Shown: positions 45,559 through 56,249, numbered from the stretch's first letter. The stretch: 64,000 bases of DNA from Paenarthrobacter nitroguajacolicus JCM 14115 (GCA_001313365.1 BBFS01000009.1:18107-82106); one strand, 5' to 3'. Numbers and translations: made by a program. Notes: generated by a model not told the origin, from the letters alone.

Positions 45559-46239
45559 TCAGGAACCTGCTTTATATCCGACACCACGCACCGTCAAAAC
45601 GACCTCGGGCGCTTCCGGATCACGTTCAATCTTTGAGCGCAGACGCTGGACGTGAACATTGACCAGCCGGGTGTCAGCCGCGTGGCGGTATCCCCCCCAT
45701 ACCTGCTCGAGAAGCAATTCGCGGGTGAATACTTGCCACGGCTTGCGTGCCAGCGCTACCAAAAGATCAAACTCCAGGGGGCGTCAAGGAGATCCGCTCG
45801 CCGCCACGGGTCACCAAATGACCGGCGACGTCGATGGTCACGTCTGCGATACGCAAGGTCTCGGGGGGGCCTTCTGGTCACCCGGCCGCAACCGGGCCCG
45901 GACGCGTGCTACAAGTTCAGCAGGCTTGAACGGCTTGGGCACGTAATCATCGGCGCCGGATTCAAGGCCGCGAACAACGTCTGAAGTATCGGACTTGGCG
46001 GTGAGCATGACGATGGGTACATCCGACTCGCCACGGATCTGCCGGCAAACCTCAATGCCATCCGAGCCCGGCAACATCAGGTCCAGCAGCACCAGATCCG
46101 GCTTTGAGGAGCGGAAGACCTCCAAAGCCTGGCCGCCGTCTGCGCAGAACACCGGCTCGAAGCCATCGTTGCGCAGAACGATTCCAATCATCTCTGCGAG
46201 TGCTTCGTCGTCGTCAACTACCAGAATGCGTGCCTTCAT
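45559..46239 (-). CDS. mtrA: response regulator MtrA (frameshifted)
   Basis: ATG at 46239 with AGGGAA upstream; about 226 residues. Receiver domain 'MKARILVVDDDEALAEM' with phospho-acceptor D53 in 'LVLLDLMLPGSDG' and the conserved Lys in 'DDYVPKPFKP'. After a slip at the G run near 45868 and another near 45780 the OmpR-type winged helix follows, ending 'VVLTVRGVGYKAGS'. MtrA is essential in mycobacteria. It is the first gene of the mtrA-mtrB-lpqB unit and divergent from the 46.5-52.9 kb operon, the two being separated by about 230 bases that presumably hold both promoters. Confidence 0.95.
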
Positions 46240-46470
46240 AGTTATATATTCCCTTATCACCAAGTCTTTGTCCCGTTGGGCGCGGCGCACGGCATGGCGC
46301 CCCCCCTAAGGCACTTCCACCGTACTGCACCCTGCCGTTGTGCGCCCCCCCGGTGGCAGCATGGGCTACAGGCTATGAGGGGACGACGGCGGGACTATAG
46401 GCTGGGTGCGAAGGTCCGTGTGGGGGGGACGTCGGGAGTCGGCGGGCCGGATCTTATGGGGGAGGGAATC

Positions 46471-47763
46471 GTGTCACAACCAGAGCACGGCCAGAATCCG
46501 CCGGGCGGTCAGCCGCATGGGGGGGAAACCAGCCGCAATGGGGGGGAAATCAACCGCAGTGGGGGGAAACCAACCACAATGGGGAGGCCCTCCGGGCTGG
46601 GCGCCACCGCAGAGCAGCGGGCAGAACCATCCAAGCCAAGCTGCTCCGGGATGGCCCCCCCCAGGGCCTCCGTATGGGCAGCCCCCCCTCTACGTCGCGC
46701 CCCCAAAGCCAGGAGTCATTCCCCCCCTGCGTCCGCTGCAGTTCGGCGAGATTCTGGATGGCTCCTTCCAAACAATCCGCCGCAATGCTGCCTCGATGTT
46801 TGGTTCCGCCTGATTGTCCAAGCCATTGGAGCAGTCTTCATCGGCATCGTCACCGTTGGGATGTTCCAGCTGTCGACTTCCCTTGAATCTGTCAGTTCAG
46901 AAGCAGAGTTGGCCGATGCGATGGGCCCGTTCCTCGCTTTCATGGCCGGCACCCTGGGCGTTTCCGTGCTGATCGGTTTCCTGGGTTCTGTCCTCCAAGG
47001 AGTTCTGGTTGTCCCGGTCTCCCGCTCGGTTCTCAACCGCCGGACTGGCTTCAAGCAAATGTGGAAGCTTGCGGGCCCGGGAATCCTGCCGCTCCTCGGC
47101 GTTGCCGCGCTGCTGACGCTGGGCGGCCTGCTCGTAGCTGCCGCAGTGATCGGGGGGGTAGCGATCTTGTTATTCACTGCCATGGGACCCGCGCCCTGCT
47201 TATCGTCCTGCCCTTGGGCCTGGGTTCCTTTGTGGCCTTCGTTTGGATCGGCCTGAAGTTAATGCTGGCTCCCGCCGCCATCGTGGTGGAGAAGACCGGC
47301 GTTTTCCAAGGATTGCTCCGATCCTGGCGATTGACGAAGAACAATTGGTGGCGGATCTTCGGCATCACCCTGGTGGTAGCCATCATGGTGGGAATCATCG
47401 CGCAGATCGTCCAAATTCCTGTGTCCTTGGCCTCCGCGGCCATTGGTGGAGTAGTTGCACCCCACCCTGATCCCGACTCGATGACCTCAACGTTGGTTCT
47501 GACCACTGTCATCTCCACTGCGATTGGGGCGTTGGTGGGGTCCGTGACATTCGCCTTTCAAGCGTCCGTGTCGGGCTTGATCTACATGGATCTTCGGATG
47601 CGTCGCGATGGCCTGGATGTTGAATTGATGCGGCTCATGGAAACTGGTTCCGATCCTGACGGTATTCCCGGTGGGCCATCCACGTTGACACGAAACACCA
47701 CCTGGCCACCTGATGGCGGGCAGTTTCCTTCCGCTCCCCCCCGGGCAGCGGCCTCCCGCATGA
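46471..47763 (+). CDS. GPDPase-membrane-domain protein with Gly/Gln/Pro-rich N-terminus (frameshifted)
   Basis: A GTG start at 46471 has GGGGGAGGG upstream. After correcting runs, the N-terminal 90 residues are disordered and contain about three copies of NQPQWGG, then 'GVIPLRPLQFGEILDGSFQ'. Six or so membrane segments follow ('LIVQAIGAVFIGIVTVGMFQ', 'FMAGTLGVSVLIGFLG', 'LPLLGVAALLTLGGLLVAAA'), as in the membrane domain of glycerophosphodiester phosphodiesterases (PF10110 type). No catalytic phosphodiesterase domain is present. Breaks near 46505-46690, 46805, 47190 and 47700. The stop TGA overlaps the next ATG. Function unknown; it may assist membrane protein or wall processes with the MoxR set. 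Confidence 0.75.
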
Positions 47764-48452
47764 AGGTCGCCGCCATTGACATTGCACCGTTGGCATTCAT
47801 GGAACCACCGGTGGAACCGGACCGTGACGAAGCCCGGCGTTGGGCTGCTGAGGAGCTATCGAATCCCCCCCGATATCCGGATGCAAGGCCCGGCTGGCTG
47901 GACCAGTTGTGGCGGGATTTCCTGGACTGGCTGGCATCGTTGGAAGGTGATGGACCTGGCACCGGACCCAACCTTGCTGTCCCGTTGATTGTGGTTTTGG
48001 CGCTGGCACTCATCATCGCTGCCGTCGTCGTCGTTCGGCCGAGACTCAACTCCCGACGACGGAAAGAACCCGGAGATCTCTATGGAGAAGACCAGAGCGT
48101 CGACGCCGGGGGCTACCGAAGCAGGGCGGCGACTGCAGCCGACAGTGGCAACTGGCCGGCCGCCGTCGTCGATCAATTTCGCGCTCTTGTCCGATCTGCC
48201 GAAGAACGGGACATCATTGATGCTCGAGCGGGCAGGACGGCAGACGAAGCAGCCGGTCAACTGGGCCAGGTTTTTGGTTCGGCCCAAGTCAGGCTGCTCG
48301 CCGCTGCGGGTGTTTTCGACGCAGTGCGGTACGGCGAACAAGCCGCAACACGGGCGGACTATGAGTCCGTCCGCCAGCTGGACGCTGATCTTCTTGAGCT
48401 GAAGCCCGACTTCACAGGACAAGCCCACGCCGGATTCGCGGTACCACGATGA
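47760..48452 (+). CDS. DUF4129-domain membrane protein
   Basis: 230 residues, starting at an ATG that overlaps the previous stop (ATGA). A cytoplasmic or external acidic N-terminus 'DRDEARRWAAEELSNP', 'PGWLDQLWRDFLDWL', one membrane segment 'NLAVPLIVVLALALIIAAVV', then the DUF4129 region 'WPAAVVDQFRALVRSAEERD' and 'GRTADEAAGQLGQVFG'. DUF4129 proteins are typical of MoxR-DUF58 loci and sometimes fused to transglutaminase domains. The runs at 47735 and 47863 appear in frame, giving an extra Pro. Confidence 0.82.
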   Translation: MKVAAIDIAPLAFMEPPVEPDRDEARRWAAEELSNPPRYPDARPGWLDQLWRDFLDWLASLEGDGPGTGPNLAVPLIVVLALALIIAAVVVVRPRLNSRRRKEPGDLYGEDQSVDAGGYRSRAATAADSGNWPAAVVDQFRALVRSAEERDIIDARAGRTADEAAGQLGQVFGSAQVRLLAAAGVFDAVRYGEQAATRADYESVRQLDADLLELKPDFTGQAHAGFAVPR

Positions 48453-49650
48453 CCACCATCTTGGAAGATAGCACCCTGGTACCGACAATGCCGCTGCCGA
48501 AGGACTTCCCGCGGGTCAACGTTTCACCTGGTTCCGGAAACACCTGGTATGGATTGCCCTCGGCACCCTGCTTGCAGGCTTGGTCACTTTCCTTGCCATC
48601 AACAGCGTCTCCGGCGCAACTGATTCCCGGCGGCTCTCCGCACGGAATCCAGCGCCGGACGGCGCCATGGCTGCAGCCGAAATCCTCGCACGCCACGGAG
48701 TTTCCGTCACTCCGACAGACACGTTTGAAGACACTATGGATACGTTGTCAGCCAAGGACGAAGCCACGGTTCTCCTCTTTGACGCGCAGGGCTTTCTTGA
48801 CCGGTCCCAACTGGAGGAGATCACTGCCGCAGCAGACCGCGTTGTGGTAGTTGCTCCACGGCTGAGGACACTCAATGGCCTGAACCAGGGGATCCGGCCC
48901 GGCGGTGTGGTTCCAGAAGCAACACAGGTGATCGAACCCGGATGTGAACAGGAAGATGCCAGGGCGGCGGGCCGGGTGTCCGCACAAGGATCTGTCCTGT
49001 CCGGGCCCGTGGTTTGTTATCCCACCCGCGAGGACGGACCAGGCTTGTATGCGGCATCAGCCCATGGGCGGGTCATCGTCCTGGGCAGTAGGGAACTCAT
49101 GGACAATCAACACCTTGCCTTGGAGGGCAATGCTGCCCTTGCCCTGCGTACATTGGGAAACAACGCGGACCTCGTGTGGTACATCCCGGGCGTCGGCGAT
49201 ATCTCCGCCTCCAATTCAAACCCCCACACTGAACGAGCTGGCACCGCGATGGCTGGCCTTCGCCGGACCGTGGCTGGGCTTGGTAGCCTGTTGGCCATCG
49301 CTTGGCGGGGCCGGCGCATGGGCCCTCTTGTATTCGAGCCGCTGCCCGTGGTGGTCAAGGCCGTCGAAACAGCAGAAGGCCGGGCACGCCTTTACCAGGA
49401 TTCACGGGCTGTGGGGGGGCGGGCAGCCAACAACTTGAGGGCAGGAACCCTTTCACGGTTGGCCCGGCACTTCAACCTCGACGCTGACACCACCGCCGAA
49501 GCAATAGTCGACGCAACAGCCCGCCATGCGGCGCAATCAACCCAGGAAGTCCGATTTGTCCTGATCGACTTCATGCCGGAAAGCGAAGGACAACTGGTGC
49601 AGTGGGCACAACAAATCGAACGAATCGAACAGGAGGCGACCGCCCGATGA
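48449..49650 (+). CDS. DUF4350-domain protein (one frameshift)
   Basis: ATG at 48449 overlaps the DUF4129 stop. After a slip near 48525-48560 the protein reads 'WIALGTLLAGLVTFLAINS' (membrane segment), then an external DUF4350 domain: 'DGAMAAAEILARHGVSVTP', 'DEATVLLFDAQGFL', 'GRVIVLGSRELMDNQHLA', 'EGNAALALRTLGNNADLVW'. A second membrane segment near 49260 and a cytoplasmic helical tail follow. The fold resembles class I glutamine amidotransferase-like proteins without the active Cys. About 400 residues; its stop overlaps the moxR start. Confidence 0.82.
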
Positions 49651-50780
49651 GCAGCCAGCCAAACAGCTATACGGACAGCAACAGCCACTCCGCGGGAGGT
49701 ACGACGCCTCGCCCGGATGTTCTGCAGCCCAATGCACCCCCCCAGCAAGACGCCAGCCCGCAGGGTGCTACCCGGCAGGGTGCGCCTCGGGCAACCGGAC
49801 CCGCAGAAAACGGACAGCGCCGGCCCGGTGAGGATCCGGCGCGGCAGTCACTGCTGAATGTCAGGGCAGAGGTGGGCAAGGCCGTGGTCGGTCAGGACCC
49901 CACCGTAACGGGTATGCTGATCGCCCTGCTCTGTGGCGGACATGTTCTCCTCGAAGGTGTACCCGGTGTAGCCAAGACCCTGTTGGTCAGGGCGTTGTCC
50001 ACCGCGCTGAGCCTGGACACAAAGCGCGTCCAGTTCACTCCGGACCTCATGCCCGGCGACGTCACGGGTTCACTGGTATATGACTCGCACACCTCTGAGT
50101 TCACTTTCCGCGAGGGACCGGTTTTCACCAACATTATGCTGGCCGATGAGATCAACCGGACCCCGCCCAAGACCCAGGCCTCGCTCCTGGAAGCAATGGA
50201 GGAACGCCAGGTTTCGGTGGATGGTGTGTCGCGTCCGCTTCCAAGCCCGTTCATTGTGGCGGCAACCCAGAACCCGGTGGAATACGAAGGCACCTACCCC
50301 TTGCCGGAAGCACAACTGGATCGGTTCCTCCTCAAGCTGACCATGCCACTACCTGGACGGGCAGAGGAGATCGAGGTCATCCGTCGCCACGCCAACGGCT
50401 TTGATCCCCGGAACCTGTCTGCAGCCGGCGTACGGCCCGTGGCGGGCGCCGTCGAGCTTTCCAGTGCCCAAGCGGCTGTCGCGCAAGTGGCCGTGGCTCC
50501 GGAAATCCTCGCGTACATAGTTGACGTGGTGCGCGCAACGCGGTCTGCTCCTTCTTTCCAACTCGGCGTTTCTCCCCGTGGAGCCACCGCCCTTCTCAAC
50601 ACTTCAAAGGCATGGGCATGGTTGTCCGGCAGGTCTTTCGTGACTCCGGACGATGTCAAGGCTTTGTCGTTGCCGTGCCTGAGGCACAGGGTGGGTCTGC
50701 GTCCGGAGGCTCAAATGGACGGCATCCAAGTGGACGACGTCCTGGGCAGTATCCTGGCGTCCGTCCCGGTGCCGCGGTGA
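49647..50780 (+). CDS. moxR: MoxR-family AAA+ ATPase
   Basis: 377 residues, ATG at 49647 overlapping the DUF4350 stop. A Gln/Pro-rich N-terminal 60 residues, then 'AVVGQDPTVTGMLIALLCGG', Walker A 'EGVPGVAKTLLVRAL', Walker B 'IMLADEINRTPPKTQASLLE', sensor 1 'VAATQNPVEYEGTYPLPEAQLDRF' in parts, and a C-terminal lid. It is uninterrupted, unlike most long genes here. MoxR ATPases act as chaperones for metal insertion or complex assembly together with DUF58/VWA proteins; the next gene is such a partner. Confidence 0.93.
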   Translation: MSSQPNSYTDSNSHSAGGTTPRPDVLQPNAPPQQDASPQGATRQGAPRATGPAENGQRRPGEDPARQSLLNVRAEVGKAVVGQDPTVTGMLIALLCGGHVLLEGVPGVAKTLLVRALSTALSLDTKRVQFTPDLMPGDVTGSLVYDSHTSEFTFREGPVFTNIMLADEINRTPPKTQASLLEAMEERQVSVDGVSRPLPSPFIVAATQNPVEYEGTYPLPEAQLDRFLLKLTMPLPGRAEEIEVIRRHANGFDPRNLSAAGVRPVAGAVELSSAQAAVAQVAVAPEILAYIVDVVRATRSAPSFQLGVSPRGATALLNTSKAWAWLSGRSFVTPDDVKALSLPCLRHRVGLRPEAQMDGIQVDDVLGSILASVPVPR

Positions 50781-50815
50781 TCTTCCGACCGGCATTGGCC
50801 GAGGGGGGGGTTTGA

Positions 50816-52119
50816 GTGGCCATTACGGGTCGTTTCGTGTTGCTGGCCCTTCTGGGTTTGGTGCCCTTGGTGGTTTTTCCCGCGTGGAGCACCGTCCTGT
50901 TCGTGGCCGTGGGGGGGCTGCTGCTCTTACTGGTTGCGGATCTTGTCTTGGCAGCCTCGCCCGCGAGGCTTGCCCTGGAACGCAGGCAACCTGGAAACGT
51001 GACGCTTGAGGGCGAGACGGACTCCGTTGTCACTGTCACCAATGGCACGCGGCGCAAGCTGCGCGCGAGGTAAGAGACACGTGGCAGCCCTCCGCCGGCG
51101 CAGTGAACGCTGCACAGTCCTTGGTAGTCCCGTCCGGAGAGCGTCGCCGCATGACCGTGACCCTGGTTCCTCGTCGTCGCGGCGACCTCAAAAGCCCCCC
51201 ACGTGACCATCCGATCGTTCGGCCCCATGGGTTTGGCCGCAAGGCAGCGGACCCGCGCCCTGCCTGGCCAACTGCGGGTCCTCCCCCCCGTTCCATTCAA
51301 AACGTCATCTCCCTTCCAAACTCCGGAAGCTTAGGGAGTTGGATGGCAGGGCCGCCGTACAGATCCGTGGGGCCGGCACCGAATTCGACTCACTGCGGGA
51401 CTACGTCCGCGGTGACGATGTCCGGTCCATCGACTGGCGGGCCACCGCGCGGCGGACTTCAGTGGTGGTACGGACGTGGCGCCCGGAGCGCGACCGGCGC
51501 GTGGTCATCGTGCTTGACACTTCACGCACAGCAGCCGCCCGAATCGAGGATGAACCGCGGCTCGACACCGGAATTGAGGCGGCGCTGCTGCTCGCGGTGC
51601 TGGCCGAGCGCGGAGGCGACCGCGTGGACTTCCTCGCTTACGATCGGCGAATTCGCGCACGCGTTGAATCGGCCTCAAAAGGCAATCTGCTGGGTCAACT
51701 CGTCCAAGCCATGGCCCCCCTTGGAAGCTGAACTGATCGAACTCGATTGGCAGCAGGTTCCGGCTCAGGTACGGGCAGTTTCGGCGCACCGATCCATGGT
51801 GGTCCTCTTGACAGCGCTCGACGGCGGCGCCCCCCCGAAGAGGGGGGGCTCCTCCCCCACTGTGGCGCAATTGTCGCGCCAACACGTTGTGGTGGTGGCA
51901 TCGGTCCGGGATCCCCTGCTGTCTGCCATGAAAGAAGAAAGAACGACGGCCAGCCAGGTTTTCCGTGCAGCCGCCGCCGAGCGCGCATTGTTGGAGCGTT
52001 CCGCGGTGACGGCGCAACTCCGGCAACTCGGAGCCGAAGTGGTTGACGCCGAACCCCACGATGTTCCTCCCTTACTCGCTGACACCTACATACGGCTCAA
52101 AGCAGCCGGGAGGCTCTAG
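50816..52119 (+). CDS. DUF58-domain protein (frameshifted)
   Basis: GTG start at 50816; a run of eight G lies at 50803-50810 next to it. Two membrane segments ('FVLLALLGLVPLVVFPAW', 'FVAVGGLLLLLVADLVLAA') are followed by a beta domain and the DUF58/VWA-like region 'GTEFDSLRDYVRGDDVRSID' and 'WRATARRTSVVVRTWRPERD', 'RRVVIVLDTSRTAA'. The DxS-type loop suggests a VWA-like fold. Breaks near 51072, 51200, 51285 and 51715. About 430 residues. The MoxR-DUF58 pair is classical. Confidence 0.88.
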
Positions 52120-52156
52120 TTCCAAGGTTTAGTTCCACGTACAAGGAAGGACCGCA

Positions 52157-52878
52157 ATGAATACCCCCATCTACCAGCTGGCACTCGGCGACGAGTTCAG
52201 CCGGCTAACCCCGGAGCTACAGGAGTATTTTTCGTTGGCTGCCGGCTCCGGATCGTATGGAATCGGAGAGGGAGTCTTTGACGTTGTCGGGTGCCGTCAA
52301 AAGTGGTTGCGGCCACTGCTCGCCCTGACGGGGGGGAGCGAGGAAGCTTTCTTTCCTGATTACGGTGAGGGCATTCCGTTCCGGATCGAAAACCACGCCC
52401 ATCTGGATCCTTTCGGACGACCGGCCCTGACGGCCCGTCGGGAGATCTATTTCCCTTCGGGTACACGGCTGTTCCACGATACGACGAGCGCGGTCCTGAC
52501 TGGCTCCGACCATCGAAATGCCCATTTGGTGGACCATGTGGGGCGTTTTCGCCGTCTTGTCACGGACCTGGATGTCAGCGTCACCGCTGAGGGCCGCCTT
52601 CGTGGCGTGTCCAAAGCAAGCAGACTATTCCTTGGCCCCTTGCGAGTACCATTGCCGAACGCACTTGATGCGCGTGCCTACGCGGAGCAGTGGTGGGACA
52701 GCACAGAGCGCAAGCACCGCATCCAAGTCAAAGTCATCCAGCCCCCCCAGATCGGCTTGGTCCTTGTATACGCAGGACGGTTTGACTACCGCTTGGCACC
52801 ATATCTGCCAGGAGCTGCCCCCCCGGTACCTCTCTCCCCCGCTATGCGGAACCAGACCGCTGGGAAGAGAGAATCTGA
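52157..52878 (+). CDS. DUF4166-domain protein (one frameshift)
   Basis: ATG at 52157 with AAGGAAGGACC upstream. 'IYQLALGDEFSRLTPELQEY' at the N-terminus is the DUF4166 signature, followed by 'PFRIENHAHLDPFGRPALTA' and 'HLVDHVGRFRRLVTDLDVS'. About 240 residues. A run at 52818 shifts the tail; corrected it ends 'LSPRYAEPDRWEERI' with TGA at 52876-52878, converging with the next gene. No membrane segment. Function unknown; it is the last gene of the operon. Confidence 0.78.
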
Positions 52879-52889
52879 CGCCTTCGCAG

Positions 52890-53922
52890 TTAGCCCTGAG
52901 CCAGCTGGTCCAGTCCGTCTGCCACTTGGGTCAGTTTAGATAGCACAGCCTTGGCCCTTGAAGGCTTGAAGTCAGCCAGCCCCGTAGAGGGAGTAACCCG
53001 GAGTCCCGCCAAGCCCGAGGCAGGAAGCCCGAGCTGCCGCCACGGCTTCGCGATGCTTTCAACAACCTCGGCGGTGCGTGGCAGTTGCGCCTGTGGCTCG
53101 CCTGTTGACAGTGCGCCCGCCCACAGGCGTTTTCCGTCCTCCACTGCTACAGCCAGCTGCTCCCATTGGCGTGTCGTCAGGGCTTTCAGGGGCACCGCGA
53201 CGCCGTCGGCTCCCGCTGCCAGGATTCGCTCGATGGGCGCTTCGATTTCCGGTACTGAGACCACGGCCTCGACGACTCCCGCACTCTTGAGAGCGTCGAT
53301 CACCACTCGCCACGCGCCTGTCACTTCCTCGCCGGATATGGACCGCAATGTTCGGTAGCCACTCGCCGTCGGGATCGTGCCGGCCGTGACGGAGGCGATG
53401 TCCGGCTCGTCAATTTGAACCACCAACCGGGCACCCGGGACAGCCGAGGCGATGCGGCTGAGGTGCTCTGCGATGCCGATGGCCAAGGATTCCGCAATAT
53501 CCCTGCGGGCGCCATAATCCAGAAGTGCCCGTTCGCCGTTGTGCAGGTAAAGATTGGCAGCAAGGCTCATGGGGCCCAACAGCTGGATTTTGAACTCCGT
53601 TGCAGCGACATCCTCGGCACCAGCTATGTCGGCCAATATATTGAGGTCGGTCGAGAGCGCAGAGCGGGCGCGCCGGGCATCCTTCCCGGGCTTGTCCACC
53701 AGACGCCAGCCGTGCGGTTGGACGTCGATTGCCAGGTCGACCAACAGTGAGCCGGTCCTCCCGACAGCATCCGAGCCCACCCCCCCTCGATCAGGCAACT
53801 CGGGCAGGAAAGGAAGGTGGGGGGTCGCCCAATTCGCCCCCCCGAATGATCCGGTTTGCTTCCGCGGGGTCGCTTCCGGGCCACGGGCCCATTGCGGTGG
53901 CGCTGGCGCGCAGATTAGCCAT
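52890..53922 (-). CDS. cobalamin-independent methionine-synthase-like (MetE C-terminal fold) protein
   Basis: ATG at 53922; about 340 residues. 'MANLRASATAMGPWPGSDPA' then, after slips at the runs near 53835 and 53775, 'LPFLPELPDRG-VGSDAVGR', 'FKIQLLGPMSLAANLYL', 'ARLVVQIDEPDIASV', 'VEAVVSVPEIEAPIERIL', 'LRVTPSTGLADFKPSRA'. This is the UROD/MetE-like barrel of small actinobacterial MetE homologues. No cysteine occurs in the supported frame, so the zinc-binding His-x-Cys/Cys ligands of true MetE are missing. The substrate is therefore unknown. It follows the chorismate mutase gene by 12 bases. Confidence 0.75.
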
Positions 53923-53934
53923 TTCCGCCACGGC

Positions 53935-54324
53935 TCAGGCCTGCTGGCTGGAAATCTGGTGATCCTCGGCAATTGCCTCGTGATGGCGGATCACTTCGCT
54001 GATGATGAAGTTGAGGAATTTCTCTGCGAAGGCTGGATCAAGGTGCGCATCCTCGGCCAGCCGTCGCAAGCGGGCGATCTGGGCCGATTCGCGGCCCGGA
54101 TCTCCGGCGGGAAGCTTGTGGGTGGCCTTTAGGATTCCTACCTTCTGGGTGGCCTTGAAGCGTTCCGCGAGCAGGAAGACAAGTGTTGCGTCGATGTTGT
54201 CGATGCTGGACCGGATGGACAACAGCTCGTCCATGACTGCACGGTCCACTTGGCCGGCCAGGGAGCTCGCTGCCGGGTTGAAGGAATCGGCGTCATCAGG
54301 AAGGGCGTTGTTCTGCTCGGTCAT
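53935..54324 (-). CDS. AroQ-class chorismate mutase
   Basis: 129 residues, ATG at 54324 ('MTEQNNALPDDADSF'). The helical core 'IRSSIDNIDATLVFLLAERF', 'KVGILKATHKLPAGDPGRE', 'FLNFIISEVIRHHEAIAEDH' has the AroQ residues: the N-terminal Arg, the Lys of 'KATHK', and the Glu/Arg pair. It rearranges chorismate to prephenate for Phe and Tyr. About 40 residues longer at the N-terminus than the shortest AroQ. No signal peptide, so cytoplasmic. It appears unbroken. Confidence 0.9.
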   Translation of the reverse strand: MTEQNNALPDDADSFNPAASSLAGQVDRAVMDELLSIRSSIDNIDATLVFLLAERFKATQKVGILKATHKLPAGDPGRESAQIARLRRLAEDAHLDPAFAEKFLNFIISEVIRHHEAIAEDHQISSQQA

Positions 54325-54436
54325 GCACCCCAGTCTATGGTGTGGGGGGGCGGTCCAGCCGCGGGTGTTACCTGCGGGCCAGGACAGGCACGTTACAGCA
54401 ACCATGGCCTCAGCTATTGTCGTATCCCGTAACGCG

Positions 54437-54478
54437 GAGAAGGTACGCCCGCCACGGTGGGGGGGGCGTACCTTCTCT
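54437..54478 (-). terminator. Rho-independent-type terminator of the dipeptide transporter operon
   Basis: GAGAAGGTACGCCC (54437-54450) pairs with its exact complement (54464-54477), with partly matching outer bases. It lies 50 bases after the transporter ATPase stop on the minus strand and before the chorismate mutase gene. Confidence 0.75.
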
Positions 54479-54527
54479 ACGTTGCGTGGATTTCCCGGGG
54501 GGGACGGTCTAGTCGCCAAGCAACAAT

Positions 54528-56249
54528 CTAGCCGCCCAGCAGAGTGCGGTGCGCTTCCCGCCGTCGTGCTTGTTCGTCGGGGGGGTCCGGCACCGGCAGC
54601 GAGGCGATGAGCCTCTTGGTGTACTCATGCTGCGGTGAGCCCATCACATGGTTTCCGATCCCCCTGCTCCACCAACTGGCCTTTGTACAGCACGCCAACC
54701 CAGTGGGACAACATGTCCACTACTGCGAGGTCGTGGCTGATGAACAGAGCCGCGAAACCGTACTGCTCCTGTATGTCCTTGAACAGGTCCAACACTTTGG
54801 CCTGCACCGAGACATCCAAGGCGGAGGTGGGTTCGTCGGCGATCAGGAGGCGCGGGTTGAGTGCCAGCGACCTCGCCAAGGATGCGCGCTGCCGCTGCCC
54901 ACCGGACAGCTCGTGCGGGTAGCGCTCCGCGTACGACGCCGGCAGCTGGACTGATTCGAGCAGCTCACCTACCTTTTTCCTCGCCTCAGCGGCACTGGGC
55001 TTGGTGTGGATAAGCAGCGGTTCTGCGACGCACTCGCCGATGGTGAGGTGCGGATTGAAGGACGCCGCCGGATCCTGGAAAACGAAGCCGATCTCCTTAC
55101 GGAGCGGACGGAAGGTACGCTCTTTGAAGTCCAGCATCTCGTACCCAAGAACCTTCAGGCTGCCTCCGGTGGTTCGGGTCAGGCCTGCTATGGCCCGTCC
55201 AATGGTGGATTTTCCGGAACCGGATTCACCGACCAGTCCGAAAACCTCATTCTCCGAGACCGTAAAGCTGACGTCGTCCACGGCCTTGAACCCGTGCCTG
55301 CCGAAACGGCCGGGGGGGTATTCGATGGTGAGGTTCTTTGCTTCCACCAGGATTTTGCCTCCCTGGTGGAGCCGGCCACGGGCACCCTCGGAGGCCGAGT
55401 TTCGTCCGAGGTGCGGTACTGCGGCCAGCAGTTTCCTGGTGTACTCCTGCCGGGGGGGTTCGGCAAACAGGACCCGTGAAGGAGCCTCCTCCACAACGTC
55501 GCCTGGTACATGACCACAACGCGGTCGGCCAAATCTGCCACTACACCCATGTTGTGCGTGATGAGCACAATTGAGGTGCCATAGTTGTCCCTCAGGTCGC
55601 GGAGGAGCTGCAGGATTTCAGCCTGGACTGTAACATCCAGCGCGGTGGTGGGCTCATCCGCCACGATCAGTCCCGGGTTGAGGGCCAAGGCCGCAGCGAT
55701 TACCACGCGTTGCTTCTGACCACCTGAGAACTGGTGCGGGTAGTAGTTGACCCGCGTCTCAGGATCCGGGATGCCCACCTTGCGGAGCGCCTCGGTTGCC
55801 CGGTGCTTGGCTTCCTTGGCGGAGATGCGACGGCCGTCCGAGGCGTGTGCCCGGATACCTTCGGCAATCTGCCAGCCCACGGTGAAGACCGGGTTCAGGG
55901 CCGTGGAAGGCTCTTGGAACACCATTGCAACATCCCGGCCACGGATTTTGCGAAGCGTCGATTTGCTGACGCTGATGACGTTGTTACCGTTGATCACTAC
56001 GGCACCGGAGCTGATGGCAGTTTCCGGAAGCAAGCCCAGGATGGTTTTGGCTGTCACGGTTTTGCCGGAACCCGATTCCCCCCCTACGATGGCCACTACT
56101 TCACCGGCTCCAACTTCCAGGCTGACGTCCCTTACAGCGTGAACGTCCCCCCCGCCATCAGTGGCGAAGGTGACTTGGAGCCGATCGATGGTTAGTACAG
56201 GCGGCTCGGTGCTGAAGTGATCTGACTCATTTCCCAAGTTGGTGGTCAT
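54528..56249 (-). CDS. fused dipeptide/oligopeptide ABC transporter ATPase (DppD-DppF), frameshifted
   Basis: ATG at 56249. Two ABC domains lie in one reading unit of about 570 residues. Domain 1: 'AIVGGESGSGKTVTAKTILG', signature 'FSGGQKQRVVIAAALAL', Walker B 'GLIVADEPTTALDV'. Domain 2: 'GLVGESGSGKSTIGRAIAG', 'LSGGQRQRASLARSLAL', 'LLIADEPTSALDV'. The linker 'RQEYTRKLLAAVPHL' is the usual C-terminal oligopeptide-binding end of DppD, and no stop or new start separates the domains. Slips near 56080, 55500, 55315, 54665 and 54580; the corrected C-terminus ends 'REAHRTLLGG'. One Gly in 'VGGESG' is an insertion. It powers import of peptides with the neighbouring permeases. Confidence 0.88.
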
